64,000 nucleotides of DNA, from NCBI GenBank assembly GCA_027382625.1, contig JAJKFJ010021023.1, positions 36,675 to 100,674 on the forward strand, in the 5' to 3' direction. Below, piece by piece: positions 61,741-64,000 of this stretch (position 1 is the stretch's first letter; every line of letters starts with the position of its first letter). This DNA comes from Tetmemena sp. SeJ-2015. Lineage: Eukaryota; Ciliophora; Spirotrichea; Sporadotrichida; Oxytrichidae. Under the pieces are notes generated by a model. It made no database searches and was not told the DNA's origin. It was given only the letters and a program-made list of their open reading frames with translations. Both the position numbers and the translations under genes were made by a program.

Positions 61741-62239
61741 GAAGAAAAACAAATTAAAACATAAGCAATCTGAAATTTAGCTGACAATATAGATTATATT
61801 GCTTAATTTTATTAAATACGATAAATATTTTATATTTCTCTGATCTAGCATTCGCTTAAAGGCAAAAAAAGCTTCTTCCTCTTGTCTTAATTTTTCATTG
61901 TTAATGTACCTTTTTTCAATATAAGTAAATATCTTAGTTAAATTGAAATTTCTAAATAATTTTGAATATATCTATTAACATATTTTGACTGTTGCTTTTG
62001 ATTAAGTTTCTAATTTCGAGGAGAGTATTATGCACCATACCCTCATTAATTACTAAAATTTATAAAATAATTATGATTTGTTTTAAATGCATTCTATAAA
62101 TATTATAACATTTTAAGATTAGAGAGGTAAATGTTGTAATATTATATGCCTTATTTAAAAATCAAATGAAAATAAAATTATAAAATTTCCATTGAAAGTT
62201 AGTTATCAAAGGAATATCAATCAATCAGTCTAAAAAACA
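61741..62239. other. AT-rich non-coding stretch
   Basis: Nothing recognisable; high A+T, no coding bias. Confidence 0.4.
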
Positions 62240-62550
62240 AAAGTTAAGCATAAAATTTTAAGAATTTTATATCCTTGCGATTTTATAGAGGAAGGGCTCA
62301 GTTCAAAATTATAAAGGACACAAGTTGGGAAGCCTCTGAATGAAATGATATAAATTACTACACGCAAAAAATATATTTGCTCAGAGAGGCTAGAGGAAGT
62401 ACTAAAAATAGAAATTCATATTAATGTTGTTTGGTTATTGTCCAAGCTATAAATCAGGAGGTGATTGAGAGATTTTAACTACTTCTATGATGAAAATCTC
62501 CATTTATTATTTTAACCAGTCTCTATTTTAATTAAAATATTCTCATTATA
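62240..62550 (+). repeat. dispersed ~300-bp repeat, copy 3
   Basis: Same orientation as the copies at 3400-3700 and 58063-58370. Shares TTAAGCAT, TATCCTTGCGA, GGACACAAGT, GTCCAAGCTATAAATCAGG and CCATTTATTATTTTAACCAG. More diverged in the centre. Surroundings are AT-rich. Confidence 0.65.
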
Positions 62551-62974
62551 ATAAATCTTTTTAAAAAAGCCTATTAAAAACATTTTAAGAGCAAGAGTCA
62601 GAATTTGAAAAGTAGAATACCTTGCTTCTATACTGATATTCAAGATCATTTCATCGAATAAACACTTTTTTTTAAAAAAAATAATTAGAAGATTTTTTAA
62701 TTTAATTTTTAAGAGAAAAGATCAAGTATAAATAATTATTTGAAATTTTATTGATATATATTTTCTTCTAAAAAAATCTCATTTTTGAATAAGTTTTATA
62801 CTTAATTGGTATGATACATGGTTTTTAATTAGCATTTTAATTAGTGGCTTTATTTTCTTTCTTCTCCCCTATAATTTAAGTAAATACTGTTTAGAATAAT
62901 TGTGCCGTTAAAGAATTAAAAACCATGAGCAACTAAAGATATAATTATTTAATTTCAGAATATGAATCCATCAA
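62551..62974. other. AT-rich 3' flank
   Basis: Between repeat copy 3 and the stop of the last gene. No features seen. Confidence 0.4.
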
Positions 62975-63578
62975 TCACAATTTATTGATTATTTGAAAGA
63001 TTTTATCCTTTTGCTCTTACTTCTTATTTTCACGTCCTCCTAAACTTGTAAATTAAAATACTGATATACCATGTTATTGACTTTACAGTATAATTAAATG
63101 AATTTTTATTTAAAAGAAGCAATTCTCCTAATATATTTAATTTCTAAAAATATCATCTTAATAAATTCTTAGATGTTCAGGTTGCTTATACTCTATAAGT
63201 TGAGACTGTTAGAGTTTGAGCTTCTCCTCCAAAATCTTTATCTTGGAACTTGCTTTTTAAAGCAACTCTGTACGCGTTTATAATTCCTTTTTAGAGGATT
63301 AACCTTGAGAGCGATATTATTTCTCGCTATGAACTTTTATGTAGGGATCTGAGAAATAGTCCTCCACCCTTCTTGATTCGTGGCTTTGAATTTGAGAATC
63401 GAAGTCGTTTTGCTCTTCATAGTCATTCTACTGCTAAGGCCATGGCATATTTGAAATTCTCTAATGCGAGGAGTCTTCCTCATTTCTACTAAGATCTCTC
63501 TGTCAGAGTTAGTAAATATACTCTTACCTGATATTCTTGTTCAATCGTTTTGCAAAATTGCGAACAGGATTATCCCAT
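62975..63578 (-). CDS. probable N-myristoylated coiled-coil protein
   Basis: Starts MGQSCSQFCKTIEQEYQ. MGxxxS at the N-terminus with nearby Cys residues is the classic N-myristoylation plus palmitoylation signal for membrane attachment, and it decides the start codon. A 28-nt GT-AG intron (about 63504-63531) joins EYQ to RDLSRNEEDSS. An acidic, Gln-rich middle (QQQNDYEEQNDFDSQIQSHE) and a coiled coil (KASSKIKILEEKLKLQQSQL) follow, ending GGRENKKQEQKDKIFQIINK. The part from ~63150 to the stop is AT-rich and could be read-through past an earlier end. No known family. Membrane or ciliary localisation is inference. Confidence 0.7.
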
Positions 63579-64000
63579 CTGATTTTATATTAAGTTAAAT
63601 TATAGAGTATCCTTTATTCAAAATTAGTTTGAATTACTAAAGATTGCAAAGTGCTCCTATAAATTTTAGTATAGATTAATTTTTATAGATTAATAGAATT
63701 CTCTAAAAAGTTAACAAACGCGATCGGCCGTTTAAATTCATTTTTATTAAAATTATTAAAATTTTAAAGTTAAAAATTGATTTTCAAATATATATCTTCT
63801 TATTGCTTGAAAAGTTTGCAAATAATGTAAATAAACCCCCAATTTTTAATTAAAAATAAGTGAAAGTATTAATGATTTATAATTATAAATTTTCCAAAAA
63901 ATTTAAAAAGAGACTTAATTAAGACAAGGCAGATCTTCAAATCTAAAAAAGCATAAATCCGAGAAAATGAAAAAAACTGACCCCCTACTTTTAATATATC
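63579..64000. other. AT-rich 5' flank of the last gene
   Basis: No coding segment recognised. Contains long A and T runs and a short GC-richer patch near 63719 (CGCGATCGGCCG). Presumably the upstream region of the minus-strand gene starting at 63578. Confidence 0.4.

Overview
This window looks like germline (micronuclear) DNA of a spirotrich ciliate of the Oxytricha/Stylonychia type. The main evidence is the genetic code: TAA and TAG must be read as glutamine and only TGA as stop. Under the standard code every gene is cut into short pieces; under the ciliate code most of the window resolves into about thirty densely packed genes, rich in Gln, Asn and Ser, with very short GT-AG introns (about 28-72 nt). 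No telomeric C4A4/G4T4 tract and no autonomous transposon was seen.

The genes are also cut by non-intronic insertions flanked by short direct repeats. Deleting the insertion plus one repeat copy restores the frame and the conserved protein motif. These are internal eliminated sequences (IESs) with pointers. About sixteen could be placed to the base, from 14 bp to 591 bp, with pointers of 2 to 16 bp. Other frame jumps are probably further IESs that could not be fixed by eye.

Layout, left to right. 0.5-1.7 kb: coiled-coil gene (-). 2.9-7.6 kb: an acidic protein, an unknown protein, the C-terminal third of a Prp28/DDX23-like helicase and a MAK/RCK kinase (all +). 8.1-13 kb: three minus-strand genes, one with an IQ motif. 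13.4-15.7 kb: a broken membrane-protein gene (+). 15.7-21.6 kb: a very long unidentified minus-strand coding block. 22.0-25.2 kb: a Gln/Ser-rich protein and meiotic MND1 (+). 25.3-36.1 kb: a coiled-coil protein, a divergent kinesin flanked by two copies of a MITE-like element, and a 4.9-kb Asn/Gln-rich gene with an IES that contains a decayed copy of its own last coding segment (-). 36.2-41.2 kb: an FCP/SCP-type phosphatase and an SK-like potassium channel interrupted by a GC-rich 544-bp IES (+). 41.3-49.2 kb: a receptor-like membrane protein, an unknown protein and a DUF1445 protein (-). 49.3-57.9 kb: AP-4 mu adaptin, a coiled-coil protein, a Gln-rich protein and an AT-hook protein (+). 58-64 kb: AT-rich DNA with a dispersed ~300-bp repeat (three copies in the window), a DWLG/YHG-motif protein, two small genes and a probable N-myristoylated protein.

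The genes do not form an operon or pathway. In such ciliates each gene or small group becomes its own somatic nanochromosome, so neighbours need not cooperate. The biology here lies in germline architecture: micro-IESs, an IES apparently born by duplication, a compositionally foreign IES, and a gene present only in part. All identifications are by eye from translated motifs; no database search was possible.
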